Of a DNA stretch of 52,669 bases, positions 1 to 9,500 are shown piece after piece. The DNA is from Caecitellus pseudoparvulus (lineage: Eukaryota > Bigyra: Bicosoecida). Location of the stretch: assembly GCA_965644315.1 (NCBI GenBank), contig CBFFRQ010000197.1, positions 1 through 52,669 of the forward strand, given 5' to 3'. Numbering within the stretch: position 1 is the first letter of the stretch; the number at the start of each line of letters is the position of its first letter. The position numbers were made by a program, and so were the translations under genes. The notes beneath the pieces were generated by a model, which saw only the letters and a program-made list of their open reading frames with translations, was not told the origin of the DNA and did not search any database.

Positions 1-1352
1 AACCCTAACCCTAACCCTAACCCTAACCCTAACCCTAACCCTAACCCTAACCCTAACCCTAACCCTAACCCTAACCCTAACCCTAACCCTAACCCTAACC
101 CTAACCCTAACCCTAACCCTAACCCTAACCCTAACCCTAACCCTAACCCAAACCCTAACCCTAACCCTAACCCTAACCCTAACCCTAACCCTAACCCTAA
201 CCCTAACCCTAACCCTAACCCTAACCCTAACCCTAACCCTAACCCTAACCCTAACCCTAACCCTAACCCTAACCCTAACCCTAACCCTAACCCTAACCCT
301 AACCCTAACCCTAACCCTAACCCTAACCCTAACCCTAACCCTAACCCTAACCCTAACCCTAACCCTAACCCTAACCCTAACCCTAACCCTAACCCTAACC
401 CTAACCCTAACCCTAACCCTAACCCTAACCCTAACCCTAACCCTAACCCTAACCCTAACCCTAACCCTAACCCTAACCCTAACCCTAACCCTAACCCTAA
501 CCCTAACCCTAACCCTAACCCTAACCCTAACCCTAACCCTAACCCTAACCCTAACCCTAACCCTAACCCTAACCCTAACCCTAACCCTAACCCTAACCCT
601 AACCCTAACCCTAACCCTAACCCTAACCCTAACCCTAACCCTAACCCTAACCCTAACCCTAACCCTAACCCTAACCCTAACCCTAACCCTAACCCTAACC
701 CTAACCCTAACCCTAACCCTAACCCTAACCCTAACCCTAACCCTAACCCTAACCCTAACCCTAACCCTAACCCTAACCCTAACCCTAACCCTAACCCTAA
801 CCCTAACCCTAACCCTAACCCTAACCCTAACCCTAACCCTAACCCTAACCCTAACCCTAACCCTAACCCTAACCCTAACCCTAACCCTAACCCTAACCCT
901 AACCCTAACCCTAACCCTAACCCTAACCCTAACCCTAACCCTAACCCTAACCCTAACCCTAACCCTAACCCTAACCCTAACCCTAACCCTAACCCTAACC
1001 CTAACCCTAACCCTAACCCTAACCCTAACCCTAACCCTAACCCTAACCCTAACCCTAACCCTAACCCTAACCCTAACCCTAACCCTAACCCTAACCCTAA
1101 CCCTAACCCTAACCCTAACCCTAACCCTAACCCTAACCCTAACCCTAACCCTAACCCTAACCCTAACCCTAACCCTAACCCTAACCCTAACCCTAACCCT
1201 AACCCTAACCCTAACCCTAACCCTAACCCTAACCCTAACCCTAACCCTAACCCTAACCCTAACCCTAACCCTAACCCTAACCCTAACCCTAACCCTAACC
1301 CTAACCCTAACCCTAACCCTAACCCTAACCCTAACCCTAACCCCTAACCTAA
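1..1352. repeat. Telomere, (CCCTAA)n, chromosome left end
   Basis: About 224 head-to-tail copies of CCCTAA on the + strand, so the G-rich strand TTAGGG runs outward on the minus strand with its 3' end at the left. This is the vertebrate-type telomere unit, also found in many protists. One variant unit (CCCAAA) occurs near 148-153. The last units before unique DNA are irregular, reading CCCCTAACCTAA at 1341-1352. The length and near-perfect purity mark a true chromosome terminus, not an internal relic. Confidence 0.98.
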
Positions 1353-1359
1353 AGAGATC

Positions 1360-4300
1360 ATGGGACTGCAATGCTTCAGACCAAGTCCACCTGACCGTCC
1401 ACCAGGACGAAGTGAGGTCGCCTTGCTCATCGACAGAAGACTGCGGGCTCAACGGATGGGGGACCTTGGCCTTGATGGCCGCTGTGTTGTTGCTTGCACC
1501 ATTCCCACAACGCCAAAGCCTCTTGCAATCATCGCGGCATATGTGCCAAACTGGCACACAGCGCAGCGAAAGAAGCCGTTAGCAGACCCAGATACAAAGC
1601 TACCTCACAGGCAGCAGATTTGGGAACAGCTCACAAATGCTGTTCAACATCTGAGGACAACCCACATGATCACACTCATGGGTGATCTGAACTGCCACCC
1701 AGGTCAACACGGGGTAGCTTCGTGGGACACGTCATGCTGGCGCAACCAATCCGGTATCCCCGACCCGACGGACGACGTTCAGGAACTGGCGACTGTGTGT
1801 GAACAGGCACAACTTCAGCCTGCTGGGGTTGGGGGACAGCCTACCCAAGCTACCTTTCAGAGAGTCTTGGATCACATCCTCGTATGTCCCTCGCTGCGGT
1901 CCCGGTTGGTAAAGCCCCTTGCTGTTGTCACAACATATTCAAGCGCCAGGAAGAAGAACCACCGAAAGATGATCCTCAGTGACCACCACATGCTCACTGC
2001 CGGCGTTGCAGTCAAGCTGCCCCCCCGACCCAAAGCCTCCAGACAACATCCATCAACCCACTCTGTCCCCCCGTGGTGGGCATCGTCCACACGTGAGGGA
2101 CTCAAGGCGCAGTACATGCACAGACGCCATCTTGATGCATCTCTTGGGCCAACCGACCTGCATGTCCCTGGTACTGGAGATGAGGCAGAAGCACTCCAAA
2201 GCTTGGACGCCCTCATTGCTACCAGTGCTCGAACCACGCATGCCCAGTGCAAGTCCACATCACCTCAAATGATTCAGGCATTTGCTGACATACCACGACT
2301 CAGCTCCCTGAAGAAGCGCATGACAGCCAAAACGAGGTCCATCCAGAAGCGACTTGTAAAGCTCCGTCGGCGCAAGCATCTGCTGCGGCACTCCTCACTG
2401 CCTAGCTCGATCGAGGCTCTGCGCAAGGAGGAGGAGCGGGAACACATGCTGCTTGAAGACCTGCATGCGACGAGGACTGAAAGGAGGCAAGCAATGCGCA
2501 GGTGCACCAGACTCGTGGCAAAGAAGCATAAAGCCGCGAAGTTCCAGGTTCAGCACCGCATCAGGGAGCTTACACTGGCCGACCCATTCACTGCGCACCA
2601 ACACATCCGAAAGTTGGCTGGGAAGAAGCGGAAAGGCACAGTGTCCTGCATCCAGTCAGTACTCGACAGCAACGGAACACTCATCACGGAACCTGCTCTC
2701 GTTCGGTCCACAGTGCGGGACCACATGTCCCAAATCATCAGCTCCCCCCCTCTAGAGCTTGCCCCACTGAAGTTCGGTTTGGCCCGGCTGCTGCCGTCTG
2801 CACAAGATGCCACCGCCTCTCATGATGCTTGGGTCCCAAGTGTGGACCTCATCATGAGAAAGATCCAGTCACTCAACCTACACCGCAACCCTGGCACTGG
2901 AAGCTTCCAAGCTGAACATCTGAAGTACGCCAGTGAAGCCTTCAGGAAGAAGTATGCTGTTACCCTCCGCCAAGCCATCAGCACTGGCTCCTGCCCTGAG
3001 GAGTACCACTGTGGCGTCGGGACTCTCATCCCAAAGGCCGCTAGCCAACCCGGACGAGTACAGACATACCGCCTCATTGTTTGTCGCCCACCTCAAGCCA
3101 AGCTGTTCTTCTCTGTGGTAGCAGCTTGTGTAGAAGACTGGGTCCAAAGGTGGATCTCTCCAGAACAAGCTGGCTTTACTCATGCTCGAAACACGCATGA
3201 ACAGATACTAGCACTACAAGAAACTTCTGCTGCGTATCTTCGAACAAAGCCGGACGCCAGTGTCCTCATACTCTTTGTTGACTTCAGAAGCGCCTTCGAT
3301 ACTGTCAGTCACGGTGCGATCATTGAGATCCTTGAGAGCGCAAATCTCCCGAGCGCCCTACTCGAATGTGTGAAAGACTACATGCGGCGAGCTTCTGTTG
3401 CCATCCACACGGGGCACGGCCTCTGCAACCCCCTACCGGTGACAAACGGTGTCCCACAGGGTGGAGCCCTGTCGCCTCTTCTGTTCAAAATTGCCATAGA
3501 TGTCCTCTCTCACCGGCTCAGAGAACTACCAAAGCAGGGGGTGGCGGGTGCAGGAGTGCCCACACCCCGAGGCCGAGTCACCCACACGCTGTATGCGGAT
3601 GATCTGGCCTGCCTGGCTACCACACCAGCTGCCCTCCACCGAATGTTTCTCGAAGTCAAATCTGTGGGCAGTCGTGTTGGACTGACCATAAACCCCAACA
3701 AGTCAGGTGTCATGATCTTGACTGGAGCGCAACATGTCAGAGGCATATCAGCGACAGAGAGACGAAAGCTGGTCTGGAGATCCCGCTGGCTCAAGTCTGG
3801 GGAGATGTTGAAAGTAAAGGGGGCGCCCATCCAACGTACGAGTGTCTACTCGTACCTTGGTGCCCCACTTTCAGAAAACTTCAGCCGCACCAGGCTGCTT
3901 GCCTTGAAGCATGCAACACAATCTTGCACCCGGGCTGGCTTCGCCTGCGGTGCCCTCCTTAGTGGCGTCTGGCTTAGCCCAAGTCTCAAACAGCGGGTCG
4001 GTGCTGCAGCTGTCAACAGCGCCGCCGACTACATCCTTGCCTCTCAGGTCAGCAACTCCGTGCTACCTCTTCGAGATCTTGACCGAGGACTGGCCATTGC
4101 CTTCTCTAAGGCCCAGCTTGGCATGCAGAGTTCACTAGCTCGGATGCACAACTATGCAAAGTTGGCTGTGTGTGGCATCCTGCCAGCACACATCCGAGCG
4201 ACAAGATTACGCAGCAACATCTTCAAAAAGTTGCTGAAGAACTTGCACAGCCCCACGCCTATAGTCAAAGCCCTGTCATCCAGCCTTCATCAAGCCCTGC

Positions 4301-5706
4301 GCCAGCTTCCGCCCACCATGGACATGGCCTTTGTCTTTCAGGCCAATGTCCGCCTGGATAGGAAAGGACCGGGAGGAGTTCCAGACCCCTGGGCCCTGCA
4401 CGGTCTCCTTGACCTTTGGCTACATGGTTGCCTCCCTGATCGCCGGGCACTTGAGGCAGCCTGCCAAGAGCCAGCCGCAGACTCATCACCCGAAGCACAG
4501 GGGATCGACATCCTTGCTCGGTTGGATCCCCCTCCAACCAAGGCCCAACTCCTTGGACTTGCTGCCCCGGAGCTGTCAGACCTCTCCCAACCCCCAACCT
4601 TCCCAGACAAGACCTCTTGGTCGATCAGACAACATGTAGTCGCCTCGTTCCTCCATGTTGCACAAGCGGTTCAATGCCAAGAAGTTGGCTACACCACCAC
4701 TGGCGAGATGAAGCGCTCAAGGCGGCCTAAGGAGTTCCACGTTGGACTGGGGGCCTGTTTCTTCACATGGCTCCACCCCATCCCCTCTTCTGTAAACCCA
4801 CTCTTTTGGGTCCATGAAGATGACCAACAAAGCCGAGTCAAGATCCACCTCTGGCAAACGCTGCAGGTCTTCAATGGGGGAGACACCCCCACACTCTTCA
4901 GCGAATGTCCCTTGTGTCATGGAGTTTCATGGTGTACACTCCATGAACATGTCCTCTTTGACTGCCCTCATTACAAACTGCAACCATCGCGGACGAACGC
5001 AATGGTTGCAGTGCGGAATTTCCTAGAGCGGTCAAATGACGCGGTGAGGGGGGTGGCCAACGCCCAACACCTTGAAGTGCCCCCCCTCATCCTGGATGCT
5101 GTTGTCCGGGCTGCCGAAGGCCGCTTTGTGGGCCGACCGGGTCGCTTGATCCTTCTTCGCCTTCTACTGTGCGGCCAGTGGCCCCACCGGTGGGGCCAGC
5201 CTCCAACACAGCAGCTTTGGAGACCTGAGGCGGCCGCAGTCCTGAGCAACCCTCATGTTGCTCTCCGCGGCCCCTCAGGTCCTCTCCGCCCTCCCAAGTA
5301 CTGGAAACAAGCTCTGGCTGCCGCCACGAGCTTCTCTGTATCTGCGTGGGACGTGCTGGTAACATGCATGCTGGGACGTACCTCACAGGCTGATCGCCAT
5401 GTCCAGGTACACGCCAGGTACCTGTGGTGGGCTGCCCATGGCCGCACGAGTCCACTTCCAGGCTTCTCCACCCCTGACCCAACCGCTGTGAGAAAGCATA
5501 CGCGACATGTTCGCACGCGGCGCTTTGAACGGACTTACTTTCCTGTCAGGGCTGAGCGCAGGCCTCCTCGCTCCTTCACGAGGCAGGCCACTCTCCTTGA
5601 TTTTGGTCTCGCACGGCCCGAAGCCCGTGATGACCCTCCATCACCCTCTTCCAACTCGGCCATGTCCTCCGAGATGTCCTTGGAAAGTCCATCGTCTTCT
5701 GAATAG
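1360..5706 (+). CDS. LINE endonuclease/reverse transcriptase, N-terminally truncated
   Basis: An open frame of 1,448 residues. The APE-type endonuclease is partial: GDLN is at residues 108-111 and SDHH near 206, but the first catalytic block (WNVHG in E2) is missing with the lost 5' end. The reverse transcriptase is complete: FVDF (motif A) near 638, PQGG (motif B) near 697, YADD (motif C) near 744, then NPNKSG and YLG motifs. A C-terminal zinc knuckle of CX2CX10HX4C type begins near 1182, followed by a basic, proline- and serine-rich tail. The ATG is only the first methionine after the truncation and matches an internal residue of E2, so the true start is lost. The reverse transcriptase looks chemically competent. 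The endonuclease does not. Expression would need an outside promoter. Confidence 0.92.
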   Translation: MGLQCFRPSPPDRPPGRSEVALLIDRRLRAQRMGDLGLDGRCVVACTIPTTPKPLAIIAAYVPNWHTAQRKKPLADPDTKLPHRQQIWEQLTNAVQHLRTTHMITLMGDLNCHPGQHGVASWDTSCWRNQSGIPDPTDDVQELATVCEQAQLQPAGVGGQPTQATFQRVLDHILVCPSLRSRLVKPLAVVTTYSSARKKNHRKMILSDHHMLTAGVAVKLPPRPKASRQHPSTHSVPPWWASSTREGLKAQYMHRRHLDASLGPTDLHVPGTGDEAEALQSLDALIATSARTTHAQCKSTSPQMIQAFADIPRLSSLKKRMTAKTRSIQKRLVKLRRRKHLLRHSSLPSSIEALRKEEEREHMLLEDLHATRTERRQAMRRCTRLVAKKHKAAKFQVQHRIRELTLADPFTAHQHIRKLAGKKRKGTVSCIQSVLDSNGTLITEPALVRSTVRDHMSQIISSPPLELAPLKFGLARLLPSAQDATASHDAWVPSVDLIMRKIQSLNLHRNPGTGSFQAEHLKYASEAFRKKYAVTLRQAISTGSCPEEYHCGVGTLIPKAASQPGRVQTYRLIVCRPPQAKLFFSVVAACVEDWVQRWISPEQAGFTHARNTHEQILALQETSAAYLRTKPDASVLILFVDFRSAFDTVSHGAIIEILESANLPSALLECVKDYMRRASVAIHTGHGLCNPLPVTNGVPQGGALSPLLFKIAIDVLSHRLRELPKQGVAGAGVPTPRGRVTHTLYADDLACLATTPAALHRMFLEVKSVGSRVGLTINPNKSGVMILTGAQHVRGISATERRKLVWRSRWLKSGEMLKVKGAPIQRTSVYSYLGAPLSENFSRTRLLALKHATQSCTRAGFACGALLSGVWLSPSLKQRVGAAAVNSAADYILASQVSNSVLPLRDLDRGLAIAFSKAQLGMQSSLARMHNYAKLAVCGILPAHIRATRLRSNIFKKLLKNLHSPTPIVKALSSSLHQALRQLPPTMDMAFVFQANVRLDRKGPGGVPDPWALHGLLDLWLHGCLPDRRALEAACQEPAADSSPEAQGIDILARLDPPPTKAQLLGLAAPELSDLSQPPTFPDKTSWSIRQHVVASFLHVAQAVQCQEVGYTTTGEMKRSRRPKEFHVGLGACFFTWLHPIPSSVNPLFWVHEDDQQSRVKIHLWQTLQVFNGGDTPTLFSECPLCHGVSWCTLHEHVLFDCPHYKLQPSRTNAMVAVRNFLERSNDAVRGVANAQHLEVPPLILDAVVRAAEGRFVGRPGRLILLRLLLCGQWPHRWGQPPTQQLWRPEAAAVLSNPHVALRGPSGPLRPPKYWKQALAAATSFSVSAWDVLVTCMLGRTSQADRHVQVHARYLWWAAHGRTSPLPGFSTPDPTAVRKHTRHVRTRRFERTYFPVRAERRPPRSFTRQATLLDFGLARPEARDDPPSPSSNSAMSSEMSLESPSSSE

Positions 5707-5756
5707 GCGGGGATCTGTGAGAGACAAAGCGCGGAAACAGGCAAGCTTACATGTGT

Positions 5757-5776
5757 ATCGTGGTGAGAACCACGGT
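5757..5776 (+). promoter_or_regulatory. Post-stop hairpin of E1
   Basis: Perfect stem CGTGGT / ACCACG (5759-5764 with 5769-5774) closed by GAGA, a GNRA-type tetraloop in RNA. It can be extended by one wobble and one A-T pair. It lies 52 nt after the stop codon. The same six-base-pair stem recurs after the stop of E2 and E3 although the surrounding UTR has diverged. The role is inferred: LINE 3' UTR structures often bind the element's own reverse transcriptase. Confidence 0.55.
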
Positions 5777-6351
5777 CGTGGTTGACTGCGAAGGCGAGGC
5801 TGCTACATGCGCTGTCCTTGATGCTTGGTTTTCTCTGTGAAAAGCAAGGTTATTGGAAAGTGAATGTTGTCAGTATACGTACCTGTGTCTTTGAGGTCCA
5901 CAGAAAGACCCACTGGCGGCTCTGCGATGTTGTGGGCGGAATTTGGGAGCGTGAACAGACGGGCGCCGTGTGCAACGCCGCACGCGGAACTTACAGGTCC
6001 GCCACGTCCTGATAGATGATGTGGCTGGAACACCTGTGAACAAGGGAGCAAGCTGGTGTGTTCTTGGTGGGCGGGGGGACGTTGTTCCGGCGGTGCGCGC
6101 TGCTACCACCGGCGTGGTGCAGTGCAGCACCGCCATGAAACGCCACCCCCCAAGGCGGCCACTGCGGCTCAGTTCAACGCGCAGTGGCCCCAGGCACACG
6201 TGCAGTGCCTGGCAGAGGCCAAGAGATCTGGGGGACTGATGAATTATGATGCGAAATGTGGACTGGGACGAAGTAGGAGTGGGCCCGGCCCCCTCTGGCT
6301 CAGCCGACTGAGCCGAGAGGGCGCGGGAGGGACAGTTCAGCATGTATGGGC

Positions 6352-6367
6352 GGGCGCGGGCGCGCCC
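6352..6367 (+). promoter_or_regulatory. 3' UTR hairpin of E1, conserved by covariation
   Basis: Inverted repeat GGGCGCG / CGCGCCC separated by GG. It is followed at once by TAGCAAGCGGCGG. The homologous site of E2 (12435-12450) is GGGCAGG / CCTGCCC separated by GA and followed by TAGCAAGTGGCGG. Two stem pairs differ between the elements, and both differences are compensated on the other arm. This is good evidence for a selected RNA structure. Confidence 0.65.
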
Positions 6368-6549
6368 TAGCAAGCGGCGGCTCATACAACGGACGTATGT
6401 CCGTGATGGCTGCAGACCCACGAGAGTGGGAGCCGCTGTGGTGCCTACTGCAGTGCATTCGTGTGCTGTGGTACGCAAGGCACCACGAGTGATGCCCAAG
6501 CTGTACCGTGCAAGAGTGTGCGGAGGCAAGTTGCAATGCATTGAGTGAG

Positions 6550-6586
6550 CTAACCCTAACCCTAACCCTAACCCTAACCCCTAACC
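6550..6586. repeat. Internal telomere tract between E1 and E2
   Basis: 37 bp of CTAACC units in the same orientation as the terminal telomere, ending with the irregular CCCCTAACC just before E2. It is the remnant of an earlier chromosome terminus or of the insertion target. Confidence 0.95.
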
Positions 6587-6596
6587 AGAACCTTCC

Positions 6597-9500
6597 ATGC
6601 CGACCACCGAGCAAGACAAGCTTGACCTCTTTCAATCGTTCCTGTACCGACATGCGCCTGATGATGCAGCACTCACCAGTGCCTGTCCACCTGTGCTCCT
6701 CCCTGGTCTTCATCTCTTGCTCACGCGTATCAACGAGGGCCATCGGGAACTTGAAGGCGGCACAGTGTCTGGACACTGCCTGGTTGATGTCAAGGCAGAG
6801 AAAGAGATGACCTCCGAGGCAAAAGTCTTTGCTGGGGTGTACTTCGCGTTTGCTCTCAGCTTGGTTGACACTGGAGGTGTCTCCCACCTTCAGCTCATTG
6901 TCGTCAACGCTGAGAAGTCCACACTTGTACTGTGGAACCCTGACGAACCCTTCAAGAGCACCAACATTCCAATCGACGGCTGCCTGAACACACTCGACTC
7001 GATGGGCATTGAGTCTGTGTACCGTGTCTCATCCTCCCCGCTGAGTGGCAAGCCGATTCCCTTCAAAGACAGAGTGCGGCTGGCCATGCTGTCCCTCAGG
7101 TCTGACTTTCCCCCACTCCCGTTCGTAGCTGAGGACGAGACTGTCTACCCAAAGACTCTCATCACTGGCAAGACAACACGGGTGTACCTCCCTGTAGGCC
7201 GCACCACGCGCCAACAAGCAGCTGCCGATGAGAGAGCCAAGACGGTTGACCCCATACTGTCACTCATCCCAACATCTGTACAAGTCGCCGACCAGATCAG
7301 TAGCGATGCACCCCATACCCCTGTCGGCCGCGGAAGACACATGACACTCGCACTTGCTGCTTGGAATGTGCACGGCTCCTGCGGCCAGTGTGTCCACGAT
7401 GTCGTCACCTGTGTCCAGTCTGTGTGCAGTGCGTCGTCCATGTTGGCACTCTGTGTCACAGAGCCTGGGGGGCACGGCCTGCTCGACACGGAAGTCATGG
7501 GCCTTGAATGCTTCCGCCCAAGCCCGCCTGATCGGCCTGTCGGGCGGAGTGAGGTTGCCTTGCTGCTTGATCGAAGACTCAATGGCTCAGTGATCCCGGG
7601 CCTCGACGTTGATGGTCGCTGCATAATTGCTTGCTCGATCCCTGCAAGCCCACAACCCATCGCCATCATAGCCACGTACGTACCCAACTGGCACTCTTGG
7701 CAGCGAAAGAAGCCAGTCGCTGATCCGGACACGAAGCTTCCGTACCGGCAAGAGGTTTGGCGGCAGCTTGAGTCTGCTGTTCAACAGCTCCGCCTCACCC
7801 ACATGATTGTCATCATGGGTGACTTGAACACTCATCCAGGTGACGAAGGGGTAGGCACGTGGGGAGCAGATCACTGGGAGAACCGGACCGGCATTCCCGA
7901 GCCCACTGAAGACATCCTGCAGATGCAGCTCCTCTGCGAGCAAGGCCCACTGATCCCAGCCGGACTTGGTGGCCTGCCAACGCACAGGTATGGTCGGGCT
8001 CTGGACCACATCCTGATGACTGAGGACCTCCACAGTATGTTGAGCAGACCACTGCACATCACAACAACGTTCTCCAGCGGGACGAAAAAGAGTGCCGCTC
8101 GACTAGTCCTCAGTGACCATCATCTTGTTGCAGCAGAAGTCCGAGTGAAGCCTGCCAAGCGAGTGTGGACATCATCCAAGAGCCCCCATGTACAGGCGGT
8201 GCCACCCTGGTGGACCTCAGCGACAGAGGCTGGGCTGGCAGCGCAAGCGATGTTTCGAGGATCCCTCAGCTCGCGGGCCACCGCGCTCCAGACAGGCAGC
8301 GCCGCCCCGAGCCTATCCTTTCTCAACGGTGCTATCGAAGCTGCGGCTATGGACACACATCGCAAGGCCAAGACCCCACGTGACCCTCTGCCCCAGCTGA
8401 AGATGGACATCAAGGCGGCCAGCGGGCTCAAGAAGTCCATGACTGCACGCGTGTCCAAGCTGCGGAAGACCATTGCCAAGCTGCACCGGAAGCTCGCACT
8501 TGCCACCGGTCGGCATCCTCAGCCAGACCACGCCCGTGCCATCCGAGAGGGAATCTCCATGGCCACTGAAGAGCTACACGCCACGCTTCAATGCCGCAAG
8601 GATGCAATGCGGAAGTGCACGAGGCTTGTGAAGAAGAAGCGACATGTCACTCTGTCCAGGATCCGAGCACGCTTGAGGGAACTCGCTGTCACGGATCCCT
8701 TCACTGCCCACCAACACATCAAGCGCCTGTCAGGTCGAGGTCGTCGAGCCCGTCGAGCTCCCATCAGGTCCGTGAAGTCCATGCAGGGAGTGCTCATCTC
8801 CTCCCCTGATCTGGTGAAGGAGGAGGTTGCCAAGCAGATGTCTGGCATCCTGAGTCACAACAAGCCCAGGCCAACATCGCTGAAGTACGGGCTGGCAAGG
8901 TTCCTTCCCTCAGCCCAAGAGTCCTTCACCCCGCCAGTGACATGGCTTCCCTCCAAGAAGCAAGTCAAAGTCCTCATGGGATCACTCAGCTTGCATCGAC
9001 ACCCAGGCTCTGGCAAGTTCCAATCAGAGCACATCAAGTATGCTGGGCCAGGCTTCCAAGACATCTACTCCCAAGCCGTCATCCAAGCGTTGCAACACGG
9101 CACCTGCCCGCCAGACTACCATGCAGGCATTGGGTCACTCATCCCCAAGAAGACGAGTGAAGCTGGGCGGCCTCGCACATACCGCTTGATTGTATGCCGC
9201 CCCCTCCTGCGAAGCTCTTCTTCTCAGTGGCCGCTGCATGCCTGGAGTCCTGGATGCAAACATGGGTGTCGAAGGAGCAGGCTGGCTTCACTCGACACCG
9301 CAACACGCATGAGCACATCTTGGCTCTCCAAGAGGTGATCAAGGGCCACCTGCGACAGTCAACAGCGCCAGTGCAAGTCCTGGTACTCTTCGTGGACTTC
9401 CGGGGAGCATTCGACTCTGTGAGCCACGCAGCCATCACAGAGATCCTTGAGGCTGCCTCCCTCCCTGCGCCACTCCTGGCCGTCATCAAGGAGTACATGT

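Larger units (their letters stand above)
1353..6549 (+). mobile_element. LINE retroelement E1, 5'-truncated, telomere-embedded
   Basis: A non-LTR retrotransposon lying between the telomere and a 37-bp internal telomere tract. It has an APE-type endonuclease and reverse transcriptase ORF followed by an 843-nt 3' UTR without a poly(A) tail. Compared with E2, its 5' end lacks about 900 nt of coding sequence. The first codons match E2 from an internal methionine (E2 position 7497). There is no long terminal repeat. The 3' end joins CTAACCC directly. E1 and E2 proteins are clearly homologous but diverged, so E1 is not a copy of E2 and represents another subfamily. Confidence 0.93.
5707..6549 (+). 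other. 3' UTR of LINE E1
   Basis: 843 nt between the ORF stop and the internal telomere tract. It contains two hairpins (5757-5776 and 6352-6367), the block TAGCAAGCGGCGG after the second hairpin, and a terminal segment resembling the end of E2. That terminal segment includes CAAGCTGTAC and ends AATGCATTGAGTGAG immediately before CTAACC. No poly(A) tract or convincing internal gene is visible. Confidence 0.8.

Noticed and set aside
1-1352. CRISPR-like or satellite array
   Set aside because: The unit is six bases without spacers and sits at the sequence end. It is a telomere.
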